Part shown: piece after piece, positions 8,145-17,405 of the stretch
Layout: each line of letters opens with the position of its first letter
Numbering within the stretch: position 1 is the first letter of the stretch
Assembly: GCA_963768025.1 (NCBI GenBank)
Contig: CAVYGM010000012.1
Coordinates: 1 to 64,000 of the forward strand
Direction of reading: 5' to 3'
Length of the DNA stretch: 64,000 nt
From: CAVYGM01 sp963768025
GTDB lineage: Bacteria > Bacteroidota > Bacteroidia > Cytophagales > Spirosomataceae
The notes under the pieces: model-generated
What the model was told of the DNA's origin: nothing
The model's input: the letters and a program-made list of their open reading frames with translations, nothing else
The model's database searches: none
Made by a program: the position numbers and the translations under genes

Positions 8145-9656
8145 TTAAAAATTAGGGCTCAAATCCGCTTCGGCGGCTGGTAACCCATAGTACAATTCAA
8201 GGTTGGTGAAGGCATCGCCCGGCACAAAGCCCGCTGCCGGGTAGTAGTACTTCGCTTTGTCGGCTTTCACCCGGTTGCCGTAGGCCGTAATTACTTCTAC
8301 AAGCCGTCCGGTTCGCACCAGGTCGTGTAAGCTTTTGGCTTCGAAAGCCAGTTCTACCCTACGTTCCTGATAAATAGCCGTGCGCAATGCCGCCTGGGAA
8401 GCAGCCGTAGCCGCCGCAAGACCTGCCCGGGTACGTACCTGGTTCAGATAAGGAAGGGCTTCGCCTAGTTTGTTTTGCTCCATCAATGCCTCTGCCAGGA
8501 AAAGCAGCACTTCTGAGTAGCGATACACGGGCCAGTTCATGCCGTGGTTGTTGTGCAGCGAGTGCGGCTTGGCGTATTTTTTAATATACGGAAACACTTT
8601 GTCAGCATGCAAAGCACCACTTAACGTAATAAACCCAACCGAAACATCTTTGCGTTTGTCGCCGGTTTCGTAAGCAGCCACAATGTCAGGGGTAGGGATA
8701 TTATTTCCCTCGCCGGTAATGGGCTGCGGGTTGGAAGTGCCCGTGATGGTTACCAGCTCGTTGGGTGCCATGGGTGCAGGTATCATACCATACAGGAACG
8801 ACCCGTTCAGCCCCTGTGAGCCTTCCAGAAACTGTACTTCAAAGACCGATTCACTGTTGTTTTTGTTGCCAGAGGTTGTCGAAAATACGTTGGCATAATC
8901 AGGAATCAGGCTGTATTCATTGCTAGTCACGATAGTTTTGAGTACAGCTTCGGCCTCGGCCCATTTTTTCTGAATCATGTACACATTAGCCAATAAAGCC
9001 CCGGCTGATCCGGAAGTAGCCCTACCTGCCTCCTGCGCTGATTTCTTGGGGAGTAGGGTGAGGGCCTCCTGGGTGTCCTTGATAACCTGAGCATACAATT
9101 GCTCGCCGGTTGCTACGGGTTGCGCCGAGGCGCTACGCTCAGCAACGGGTACCAGATGAAGGGGAGCGCGGTTGAAATAGCGCGCCAGTTCAAAGTAGGC
9201 AAGGCCCCTTAGAAATAAAGCCTGTCCTTTGAGATTACTCTTAGAGGCTTCGGGCATTTCTACGCCATCAATCAAGGCCAGAATCTGATTGGTACGGGCA
9301 ATGATCTGATAGTTTTGGCGGTACATGTTCAGCACGTTCGTGTTGGTGGTGATGCCATTGGCCGTCGGAACGTTGAAGTCAGCCAGGTTGCCCTGGTTTT
9401 CGGTAGCTCCAAACAGGATGTTACGCACGTAGCGGGCATTGTCCGAATGCTGCTCCGCCAATAGCATCGAAGTTCCATTATGGATGGAGCGAAGGGGTAC
9501 ATACGCTCCGTTGACGGCTTGTTGAAAGTCAGCTTCTGATTTGAAGAAAGTGGCGGAGCTAAGGGCTGTTTCGGGGGTTATGGTCAAGAATTCTTCTGTG
9601 TCACAACTACCCAGTCCTATACTCAGGAGACAGGTTATTAAAAGTGCTTTTTTCAT
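8145..9656 (-). CDS. SusD/RagB nutrient-binding lipoprotein
   Basis: The 503-residue protein has a lipoprotein signal ending in LGSC and the usual SusD N-terminus (EEFLTITPETALSSATFFKSEADFQQ). The TPR-like helical middle contains GQALFLRGLAYFELARYF, and the C-terminus has RYSEVLLFLAEALMEQ and YQERRVELAFEAKSLHDLVRTG. SusD proteins sit on the cell surface and cap the cognate SusC transporter to capture oligosaccharides. The gene lies 54 bp after its SusC, in the standard order, and a strong terminator follows. It probably supplies the substrate used by the enzymes downstream. Confidence 0.93.
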   Translation of the reverse strand: MKKALLITCLLSIGLGSCDTEEFLTITPETALSSATFFKSEADFQQAVNGAYVPLRSIHNGTSMLLAEQHSDNARYVRNILFGATENQGNLADFNVPTANGITTNTNVLNMYRQNYQIIARTNQILALIDGVEMPEASKSNLKGQALFLRGLAYFELARYFNRAPLHLVPVAERSASAQPVATGEQLYAQVIKDTQEALTLLPKKSAQEAGRATSGSAGALLANVYMIQKKWAEAEAVLKTIVTSNEYSLIPDYANVFSTTSGNKNNSESVFEVQFLEGSQGLNGSFLYGMIPAPMAPNELVTITGTSNPQPITGEGNNIPTPDIVAAYETGDKRKDVSVGFITLSGALHADKVFPYIKKYAKPHSLHNNHGMNWPVYRYSEVLLFLAEALMEQNKLGEALPYLNQVRTRAGLAAATAASQAALRTAIYQERRVELAFEAKSLHDLVRTGRLVEVITAYGNRVKADKAKYYYPAAGFVPGDAFTNLELYYGLPAAEADLSPNF

Positions 9657-9710
9657 TCTATATAGTAGTTAGAATTAGGAAAGTAAATGGTTTGCTAGCG
9701 AGGCACTTGC

Positions 9711-12700
9711 CTAGAAATTGAGGTTGACTCCAATGCTGGATGTACGTGGAACGGGGTAGTTGGATAGGTCTACACCGGGGCTCAGGTTACCGCCGTCACC
9801 CTGTCCATTGGTCTGGGCACTGGTTTCAGGATTGGGTCCACCCCAATACTTGGTAAATACTGCGGCCTGCTGAATAGAAGCATACAGACGGGCCGACCGG
9901 AAGAATTTGTTTTCGATACCGATCGTGTAGCCCAGCGTGATGTTCTTGATGGTAAAGAAAGAAGCATCGGCTACGAAGCGGCTGTTCTGCCAGTCGCGCT
10001 CGATACCGGTCACGGTTGCCACCACCCACGGTGGTTCCGAAGAATCCTTTGCCAGGATTAGCCTCGGAACGGAAGCGGTATTTCACTTCTTTCATCAGGT
10101 TGAATACCCCATCCAGGTTGGTCGTACTATACAAGTGACGTACCCACAACTGATTACCGTACGATCCTGCTCCGACAATACTCAGGTCAAAGTTCCCGTA
10201 CTGGAAGTTGTTGGTGATCCCGTAGATGAACTTAGGGAAGGGATTTCCCAGAATCGTCCGGTCGTCGTTGTTGCCTCCGTTCGTCAGTACACCGTCGCCG
10301 TTGATATCCACCAGCTTGATGCTACCTACCGTAGAGCGGCCCGGTACGATGGGAGAATTTTTCAAATCCTCAGCATTCAGATACACCCCATCGGCCAGGT
10401 GACCATAGAACTGTCCGAAAGGCTCACCTACCTTAGTGATATGGTGCAAACCATACACCCGGTCAATACCATCGGCCAGGGCAATTACTTTGTTGCGGTT
10501 GAAGGAGATGTTGGCATTGGTGGTCCATTGCAGCTTTCCGGTCGTGTTGCGGGTGGTAAGGGCTACTTCGTGGCCCCAGAATTTGATCTCGCCAATGTTA
10601 TCATTGAAGTTACCGAAGCCCGATTCTTGTGGGATCTGTACCGCGTACAACAGGTTGGTGGTGTTTTTGGTATAGTAGTCGTAACTCAATTGCACCCGGT
10701 CATTGAACAAGCCCAGGTCGAGGCCCAAGTCCAGCTGACGGGTCGTTTCCCAGCCCAGGTTAGCGTTGGCCAGTGACGTTACCACGGCACCCGCGGCCAC
10801 GTTGTTGCCAAATACCGCATTGACGGTATTGTTGATCAACGCATACTGGGTGTAGTTACCGATGTTGTTATTTCCCGTGACGCCAAAACTAGCTCTAAGC
10901 TTGGCAAAAGAAACTTTCTGCACATTCTGCATAAAATTTTCGTCCGATAGTACCCATCCGGCCGATACCGACGGGAAGGTTCCCCAGCGGTTAGCCGAGC
11001 CAAAGCGCGACGATCCGTCCCGGCGGATGGAAGCCGTAAACAGGTATTTTTCTTTGTAGTTATACGTCAGGCGGGAAAGTAGAGAAGTCAGTGACCACTC
11101 CTGTACGTTGCTGCCGGTACCGCCGCGGTTTACGTTGATAGCTCCCTGAATAGTCGGAAGGCGGTCATCCGAATAGGTATCAGCCTGAATACGACTCGAC
11201 TCCCGACGGAATCTTTGGTTGGTGTACCCTCCCAGGATTTCGAAGTTATGGTTACCAAAGCTCTTCCCATAGGTAGCCAGGTTCTCATTCAGCCAGCCAA
11301 AGTCCTGGATATACTCCCGGATCGACACAGCGGTGGTAGGTACCGGCGTATTGATGGCACTGGTAGCCGTAGAAGGATTGAAGAAGAAGAAATTCGAATT
11401 CATCAACTCCGCATTGATGGTGGATTTCAATTTCAATCCCGCAATTGGGCTATACTCTATGTAGCCATTGGACAGGATATTGGTGCTTTTGGTTTCGTTG
11501 ATTAGCTCATCAGCGGCCCGAACCCAGTTGGCGTAGGCAAAAATATTACCCGTACTTGACTGGAAAGCGGTTGAATTTGGTCAACTCGCCATTATCATCG
11601 TAAATCGGCATCACCGGCCAGGTATGCAGGGCGTTAAATAGGATACCCGTACCACGGTCACCATCGGTGCGGGGGGTATTGTCGTATACATACGAAGGTG
11701 CAATGTTGAAGCCTACCGTCACTTTGTCGGATACTTTGTACTCGGAGTTCATCCGCAGCGAATAGCGCTTGTATTCGTTGTTGAGTACTACACCTTGCTG
11801 ATTGAACACCCCGGCCACAACCGCGGTATTCAGGCGGTCCTTATTGGAGGTTAAGGTCAGGTTGTAGCTTTGGATAGGGGCCCGACGCAGCAAGGCATCG
11901 TACCAGTCGTTGTTTTTGCCTTCGAAGGACGATGGATTCTGAAATTCGGCGGGTACCGGCTGGCCGGCATCTTCGTAATATTCTTTTTTAAATTGCGCAA
12001 ATTCTACGGCATCCATCATCTGCAAACGGCCCTTTTGGGGTACAATTTGCGTACCCACGAAGGTGTTAAAGCTTACATTGGTTTGCCCGCTTTTGCCTCT
12101 TTTGGTTGTAATCAGTACTACGCCGTTGGCCGCACGTGATCCATACAGTGAGGTTGAAGCAGCATCTTTCAGGATAGTGATGTCCTCAATTTCATCGGGG
12201 TTAAGCGCACCGATGTTCCCCGTGATTGGAAAGCCGTCGATTACGTACAGGGGGTCGCTACCGCCCGAAACTGACAACTGTCCCCGGATCCGGATGTTCA
12301 TTCCCTGACCGGGCTTACCAGTCGTCTGGTTGATCTGAACCCCGGCAAGGCGTCCCTGAAGTTTCTGGCCAATCTGTGACACAGGGATATCCATCAGCTC
12401 TTTGCCGGCAATAGTTTGCACGGCCCCGGTAACTTCTTTCTTGGTTTGGCTACCGTAGCCTACCACGATAACCTCCGAAAGTGCTTTGGTATCGGTTGAC
12501 ATGGTGACGTTGACGGAAGTTCTGCCATTAATGGCTTCTTCGATTGTCAAAAAGCCTACGTACGAAAATACCAAAGTTCCATTGGTAGAAGGGGTTGTGA
12601 TGGAATAGGCCCCGGAGGCATCGGTAGTGGTACCCGTGGTGGTACCTTTGAGTACTACGCTAACGCCCGGAAGGGCCACGCCTGCTTCGTCGGTAACTTT

Positions 12701-12865
12701 ACCGGAAATAGCAGCTACCGAACGAACGGACGGAGGGGTACTTGCAAAAATCTGAGTAGAAATACCAGGCAGAGCTACCAGGCATAGAAGTAAAGCTGCG
12801 AGTAGACCCGGCTTACTGTACCGATCCTTCAAGCCGCAAAATTTTAATTGTAGCGATTTGTTCAT
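9711..12865 (-). CDS. SusC/RagA TonB-linked outer-membrane transporter, two frameshifts
   Basis: Three consecutive reading frames make one SusC-type receptor of about 1050 residues: a signal peptide, a carboxypeptidase-like domain (SGKVTDEAGVALPGVSVVLKG), a TonB box/plug region (VVVGYGSQTKKEVTGAVQTI and TILKDAASTSLYGSRAANGV), then the beta-barrel ending in SIGVNLNF. The frame breaks near 11550 (GGGTAATATT, one G too many) and near 10020-10028. Removing one base at each place restores continuous family sequence. The gene heads the SusC/SusD operon, with a 600-bp leader region upstream. It imports a glycan or glycoside across the outer membrane. Confidence 0.9.
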
Positions 12866-12955
12866 AATTTTAAGGGTTTTGTTTTGGAAGAAATGAAACT
12901 AAGCACCCTGCATTGCTCTCCCCAGAATAATGCAAGTAAGCGAGGTGTTAATCTG

Positions 12956-12992
12956 ACCCGGTAGTGGTGGTACACTATCGGGTTTTTATTTT
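12956..12992. other. stem-loop in the susC leader
   Basis: ACCCGGTAGTG (12956-12966) pairs with CACTATCGGGT (12973-12983), including one G-T pair, and a T run follows on the plus strand. No plus-strand gene precedes it. If the promoter lies at 13248, the hairpin is in the 5' leader of susC mRNA, where it could affect expression. That role is inference. Confidence 0.45.
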
Positions 12993-13247
12993 TTCATATA
13001 TTTCTAGGTTAAGGATGAAAGGAATAGGTCAAGGGTCAGGAATAGAATTAGTAGTGGTTTCTTGTATTTATTAAAAAAAAGATTCGATAAATCCTATCAT
13101 CTGATAATCAAGATTTTCAATGGCGGCTTTTTTTATAATAGACTGAATTTTAGGCTTTTATTGGCGTTATGATTATGGAATATGAATATAAGTTAAATCC
13201 CGTGTTGTTTTAACAGTCATTTTCTTACATTATTCATTTCCATAGTG

Positions 13248-13255
13248 CAAAAGTA
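13248..13255 (-). promoter_or_regulatory. candidate -7 motif for the susC operon
   Basis: The minus strand reads TACTTTTG, a match to TAnnTTTG. A TTG lies about 15 nt upstream, slightly closer than usual. It would give a leader of about 375 nt. Confidence 0.3.
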
Positions 13256-13465
13256 GGCTAATCACTTTGGCAACCATCCTACACTGTCTTAGCTAAATGC
13301 AAAGACGGGGGAATTTTGAAAAAAAGATAGACATGGGAGGATAGATAGCGTCTCATGGAGGCGAAAATGAAAGAAATCTACCCTTCCAACCTACTCTGCT
13401 TTAAGGGAATTCTAATGAGGGTTCATTGACTTATACCCAATTAATTTTTAGGACAAACTTGAAAA

Positions 13466-14380
13466 TCAATTGACGATTCCCCGGTAGGGTACCTTGATAT
13501 CCATTTTACCTTTCCAATTTTTTGGGACAGTTTTCCCGAGTTCCCAGTGAATAGCATTGATGACCAGCCGCTGAAAGGCTTCTTCCTGAAAGTCCTCGGG
13601 ATGGCCCAAAGTAGTCATAAAGACTTTGGCACCCGCCGGATTCTGCCACGTCCAGGCTACGGGCTGATCCACCGCTGGGCTATTGGGATTGATAGACTTC
13701 CCCATCAGGAGCCAAGTAGCACCTTTTGCCGGGTAATCGGGCAGTACCCGGTAGAGCCACGAAGGTACATGGAAGCTAGGTGCTACACCGGTAAGAATGG
13801 GGTGCTTGGCTGCTTCGGGAATGATGGAAACATCGGTGGTACTTTCATGCCCGTAGTGGGAGTGCTTGGCCTTGCCGCCCCAGCCCGGAGGCGACCCGAA
13901 AGCCCGCTCGCCGAAGGCATTCCAGGCTTCCAGCTCATGGCCTTTGGGATAGTTGAATGAGTGGGTACTGGTCCGGAAGCCCATGACCGGTTTGCCTGAT
14001 TTGAGGTATTCATCTAGGTAGGCCACCTGCTCTTTAGGAAGTCGCCGCCAGCGCAGGAAAAATACCGCCAGGTCGGCTTCGCGCAGGGCTTCGAGGCCGG
14101 GGATATTCTCCTCGCTATTCTGGTTGGGGGAAGCTTTCAGGATTTTGGCACGAATCCCGTAGTTTTTTTCCAGCTCGGCGGCCACAATCGGCAGGGTGCT
14201 TTCGCCGCTGTACTCATGGTCGCCGGTGACGAAGACCACCAGCGGTCTTTTGTCCTGGTTAGAGGACTGACCCACCGAAGAACAACTCAGGCATACTAGG
14301 GCAATGGAACAGGCGGCCAACAGGCCCAGTACTCGGTGGGAGGTAACTAACGGCCCCCAGGACGGCATAATAGAACGCAT
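13466..14380 (-). CDS. ThuA-domain lipoprotein (second paralogue)
   Basis: About 304 residues from the ATG at 14378-14380. I prefer this start to the one at 14449 because it brings the signal peptide and lipobox (CLSC, before SSVGQSSN) close to the N-terminus. The ThuA fold shows in VFVTGDHEYSGESTLPIVAAEL, LREADLAVFFLRWRRLPKEQ and GFRTSTHSFNYPKGHE. The C-terminus TTLGHPEDFQEEAFQRLVINAIHWELGK is typical of secreted ThuA proteins. It resembles the protein at 2282-3346. With SusC/SusD between them, the two paralogues bracket the uptake part of the locus. Confidence 0.85.
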   Translation of the reverse strand: MRSIMPSWGPLVTSHRVLGLLAACSIALVCLSCSSVGQSSNQDKRPLVVFVTGDHEYSGESTLPIVAAELEKNYGIRAKILKASPNQNSEENIPGLEALREADLAVFFLRWRRLPKEQVAYLDEYLKSGKPVMGFRTSTHSFNYPKGHELEAWNAFGERAFGSPPGWGGKAKHSHYGHESTTDVSIIPEAAKHPILTGVAPSFHVPSWLYRVLPDYPAKGATWLLMGKSINPNSPAVDQPVAWTWQNPAGAKVFMTTLGHPEDFQEEAFQRLVINAIHWELGKTVPKNWKGKMDIKVPYRGIVN

Positions 14381-14768
14381 AACTGAAAAATGGTTTGATA
14401 CAGGGTGAATCCTATACTCAAAAGAGCCACCCGCTCCAAAGTTACCCACCGTTTTTTACCCATACTTCTTGAAGTTAAGCGGGCCGGGCTTGCCTGTTTG
14501 CGGTTAGCAGGTCTTCTTTTCTCCTCGCCTCCATTGGTGGGGATTTGATTTTCAGTCGTATCCAGGCAGATCAGACCCTGCTGGCCCTTGTTCACTTCCT
14601 CCCGTTTTGTTCTGGATGGGGTAGCTATCATTCGAATGTGCGTCCGGATTTTTTCGAGGATACTATCGGAGTCTATTTGTGGGATTCTGGTAGACGGGTA
14701 AATAACCCTTCATTTTCTGCGATTCATTTAGCTACTTTGCAGCTGCCAATTCAAACGAGTTTCATTTA
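14381..14768. other. intergenic region, divergent genes
   Basis: About 390 bp between the divergent ThuA and polyprenyl synthase genes. It must hold both promoters, but I see no clear -33/-7 pair, repeat or RNA in it. A small open frame on the minus strand has no recognisable features. Confidence 0.5.
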
Positions 14769-15797
14769 ATGCAAAACCCTATGCACCCAAATTCGGTTGA
14801 AGTGAGCAGAAATAATTCGCAAATGACAACACCTGACCAACTTCTGCAGAGCCTGCAAAACGAAATTGAGAAAAATACTTATGGGGAATCGCCTGTAGAG
14901 CTGTACGAGCCTATTCGGTATATTATGGCACTCGGAGGGAAAAGATTTCGTCCTCTGATGACCCTCATGGCGACCGCCCTGTACACTGATAATTGGCAAA
15001 AAGCGCTCAAACCAGCCCAGGCAGTAGAGATTTTTCACAACTTTACCCTCATGCACGATGACATCATGGATTGCGCCCCGATACGACGCGGCAAGCCCAC
15101 GGTGCATCAGAAATGGAATGCCAATATTGCCATTCTGTCGGGTGATGTGATGCTGGTACGGGCGTATGATTTTTTGCTGGAAGTAGAGAACGACCGGATC
15201 AAACGCGTGCTGAGGCGGTTCAATGAAACTGCGGCCGAGGTGTGTGAAGGGCAGCAGTGGGACATGAACTTTGAGACGCGCTGGGATGTAACCGAAGCGG
15301 AGTACCTCAATATGATCCGGCTCAAAACCTCAGTACTGCTGGGCTTTGCGCTGGAACTAGGAGGAATCATCGGCGGGGCAGACCAGAAGGCCACCACGTT
15401 GCTATACGAAGCCGGGGTGAGCATAGGCGTGGGATTCCAGCTGAAAGACGACCTGCTGGATGTGTACGGCGATCCGGCCAAGTTCGGAAAACAAGTGGGA
15501 GGGGATATCCTGGCCAACAAGAAGACATTCCTGCTGATAGAAGCCCTCGAACGCGCCAGAGGCTCGGTAAAAGCGGAGCTGGATCGCTGGCTGGCAGCGG
15601 AGGAGTTTGATGGCAAGGCGAAAGTGGAGGCCGTTACCAGGATCTACGATACGCTGGGTATCCGCTCTTTTACCGAACAGAAAATAAACGAATACTTCGC
15701 CAAAGGGTTCGACTGCCTAGAACGCCTGACGGTCGACCCAGCGCGAAAAGGTCCTCTGCTGGGCTTTGTCCATCACCTGGTGGAGCGCGAAGCGTAA
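14769..15797 (+). CDS. polyprenyl synthetase (trans-isoprenyl diphosphate synthase)
   Basis: The 342-residue protein condenses isopentenyl diphosphate with an allylic diphosphate to make a polyprenyl chain, probably for menaquinone. The first aspartate-rich motif DDIMD is at residues 97-101, after LGGKRFRP. The second, KDDLLD, follows GVGFQL. An internal Met (MTTPDQLLQ, about residue 19) is a possible alternative start and would give the more usual N-terminus. The residues before the first DDxxD that set chain length suggest a medium or long product but do not settle it. The gene stands alone with no obvious operon partner. Confidence 0.88.
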   Translation: MQNPMHPNSVEVSRNNSQMTTPDQLLQSLQNEIEKNTYGESPVELYEPIRYIMALGGKRFRPLMTLMATALYTDNWQKALKPAQAVEIFHNFTLMHDDIMDCAPIRRGKPTVHQKWNANIAILSGDVMLVRAYDFLLEVENDRIKRVLRRFNETAAEVCEGQQWDMNFETRWDVTEAEYLNMIRLKTSVLLGFALELGGIIGGADQKATTLLYEAGVSIGVGFQLKDDLLDVYGDPAKFGKQVGGDILANKKTFLLIEALERARGSVKAELDRWLAAEEFDGKAKVEAVTRIYDTLGIRSFTEQKINEYFAKGFDCLERLTVDPARKGPLLGFVHHLVEREA

Positions 15798-15890
15798 GTT
15801 GGTTCATGGTTATTTATATTTCTCTAAGACTGAATAAACTAACTCGCAAGGACTTTTCATTTTGAAAAACTACAAACCGCGTGGCGGGCG

Positions 15891-15921
15891 CTCAGAACTA
15901 CGAACCCAGAACTACGAACTG
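15891..15921. repeat. short heptad repeat
   Basis: Two copies of CAGAACTACGAAC follow each other with a 14-nt period (7+7) in the spacer before the rhomboid gene. A related reverse-complement form is at 61111-61140. Confidence 0.4.
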
Positions 15922-15953
15922 ATTAACTAAATCACTCAATCAAAATTAAAGAA

Positions 15954-16574
15954 ATGTCCCTTACAATTATTATCGTCCTGATTACGGTGGGTATCAGCTA
16001 TTATGCCTGGCAGAATCCATCTGTCATGGAAAAAATGGTTTTGAACCCCTATAAGGTTTCCCAAAAGAACGAATACTACCGCTTTATCACCTCTGGGTTT
16101 GTACACGCTGACTTTGGGCACCTGCTGTTCAATATGCTGAGCTTCTGGTTTATTGGGGAAGGGATTGAAGGGCTGTTCGGAATGTTGTTTGGAGCCAACG
16201 GACGCATCTATTTTCTAGCATTATACATCCTGGGGATTATTATATCAGATATTCCCTCGTTTTTGAAGCACCGCACCAAATCCAACTACAACTCTCTGGG
16301 AGCTTCCGGTGGGGTAGCAGCTGTGTTGTTTGCCGCGGTGCTGTACGCACCCTTGCTGGAGATATGCCTTTACTTCTTCATCTGTATGCCAGGCTTCATT
16401 TTTGGGTTGCTCTTCCTGGCGTATTCCTTTTACGAATCAAGGCGCGGCAGTGGGTTCGTCAACCACGACGCCCACATGTACGGTGCTATCTTTGGATTGA
16501 TTTTTATGGCCGTAGTATATCCCAGTGCGGTACCGGGCTTTTTCCAGCAGATCAGCACCTGGCGGATTTTCTAA
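15954..16574 (+). CDS. rhomboid-family intramembrane serine protease
   Basis: A 206-residue integral membrane protein with about six hydrophobic helices. It has the rhomboid catalytic pattern: HADFGHLLFNM in the second helix, Ser118 in GASGG, and His174 in the HxxGxxxG segment of the last helix (AHMYGAIFG). It would cut transmembrane substrates inside the inner membrane. Substrates are not predictable from sequence. Its 3' end converges with the phosphatidylserine decarboxylase gene, only 29 bp away, with no clear terminator between them. Confidence 0.87.
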   Translation: MSLTIIIVLITVGISYYAWQNPSVMEKMVLNPYKVSQKNEYYRFITSGFVHADFGHLLFNMLSFWFIGEGIEGLFGMLFGANGRIYFLALYILGIIISDIPSFLKHRTKSNYNSLGASGGVAAVLFAAVLYAPLLEICLYFFICMPGFIFGLLFLAYSFYESRRGSGFVNHDAHMYGAIFGLIFMAVVYPSAVPGFFQQISTWRIF

Positions 16575-16603
16575 TCAATTCGCGTCCTAAGCTACTGATG
16601 GCA

Positions 16604-17269
16604 TCAGGCAGTAGGGAGTTCGGCCAGTACGGTTACGCTTCCTACGGTTTTATCGTTCAATTGGACTTTGATTTCGGCATCCAGCGGTAAAAATACATCC
16701 ACCCGGGAGCCGAATTTGATAAAGCCCATTTGGGTACTTTGCTGTACCCGATCGCCTTCCTTTACGTACCAGCGAATTCGGCGGGCTACCGCGCCGGCAA
16801 TCTGCCGAAAAAGTACCTCTACTCCCTCTGACGTCCGGATGACCGTGGTAGTGCGTTCGTTTTCGGTGCTCGACTTGGGGTGCCAGGCCACCAGGTACAG
16901 GCCGGGGTGGTACTTAAAGTACTGAACCACGCCACTGATGGGATTCCAGTTGACGTGCACATTGAGGGGTGACATAAAGATGCTGATCTGGCGGCGGGGG
17001 CCTTTGAAGTACTCATTCTCGATTACCTCTTCAATCACCACCACTTTTCCGTCGCAGGGAGCTACGATTCGGGTTTCGCTGGTAGTGACAACTCGCTTGG
17101 GTACTCTGAAAAACTGAACTATAAGCAGAAAGAACACTACACTGACCACCACAATGAGCATATTCAACCACTCCATAGTTGGAAAAAAATGCCAGACAGC
17201 CCAGTTGACAACCAGTAAAAAAAGAGCCGTACCGCCCATTATTGTGTAGCCTTCTTTATGAAGATTCAT
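16604..17269 (-). CDS. psd: phosphatidylserine decarboxylase
   Basis: A 221-residue protein of the short decarboxylase class. Two N-terminal hydrophobic helices are followed by APCDGKVVVIEEV, ISIFMSPLNVHVNWNP and the autocleavage site FGSR near residues 187-189, where Ser becomes the pyruvoyl group. It makes phosphatidylethanolamine at the inner membrane. I start at ATG 17267-17269 because the longer frame adds 49 residues that overlap the secA terminator and look non-coding. A phosphatidylserine synthase gene is not next to it. Confidence 0.88.
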   Translation of the reverse strand: MNLHKEGYTIMGGTALFLLVVNWAVWHFFPTMEWLNMLIVVVSVVFFLLIVQFFRVPKRVVTTSETRIVAPCDGKVVVIEEVIENEYFKGPRRQISIFMSPLNVHVNWNPISGVVQYFKYHPGLYLVAWHPKSSTENERTTTVIRTSEGVEVLFRQIAGAVARRIRWYVKEGDRVQQSTQMGFIKFGSRVDVFLPLDAEIKVQLNDKTVGSVTVLAELPTA

Positions 17270-17337
17270 AGGATTCAGGATTGTTTCGTGGAGGTAAAAG
17301 TACGAATTAGCTATTAAAAATGTGTATTCCCAGGTAC

Positions 17338-17376
17338 GAAAAGCCCGGCTTGGGTTCTCACCAGGCCGGGCTTTTT
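17338..17376 (-). terminator. terminator downstream of secA
   Basis: AAAAGCCCGGC (17339-17349) pairs with GCCGGGCTTTT (17365-17375). T runs exist on both strands. It lies 30 bp past the secA stop. Confidence 0.75.
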
Positions 17377-17405
17377 CTAAACTTTTCGAACAGGCAGTCT
17401 GAATT

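Larger units (their letters stand above)
12866..13465. other. 600-bp intergenic region upstream of susC
   Basis: No convincing gene. It holds a hairpin at 12956-12983 and a possible minus-strand -7 motif at 13248-13255. The rest is AT-rich. The first SusC operon must be transcribed from here. Confidence 0.6.

Noticed and set aside
14347..14631. 94-codon minus-strand ORF before the polyprenyl synthase
   Set aside because: It overlaps the start of the ThuA gene in another frame and shows no family features.
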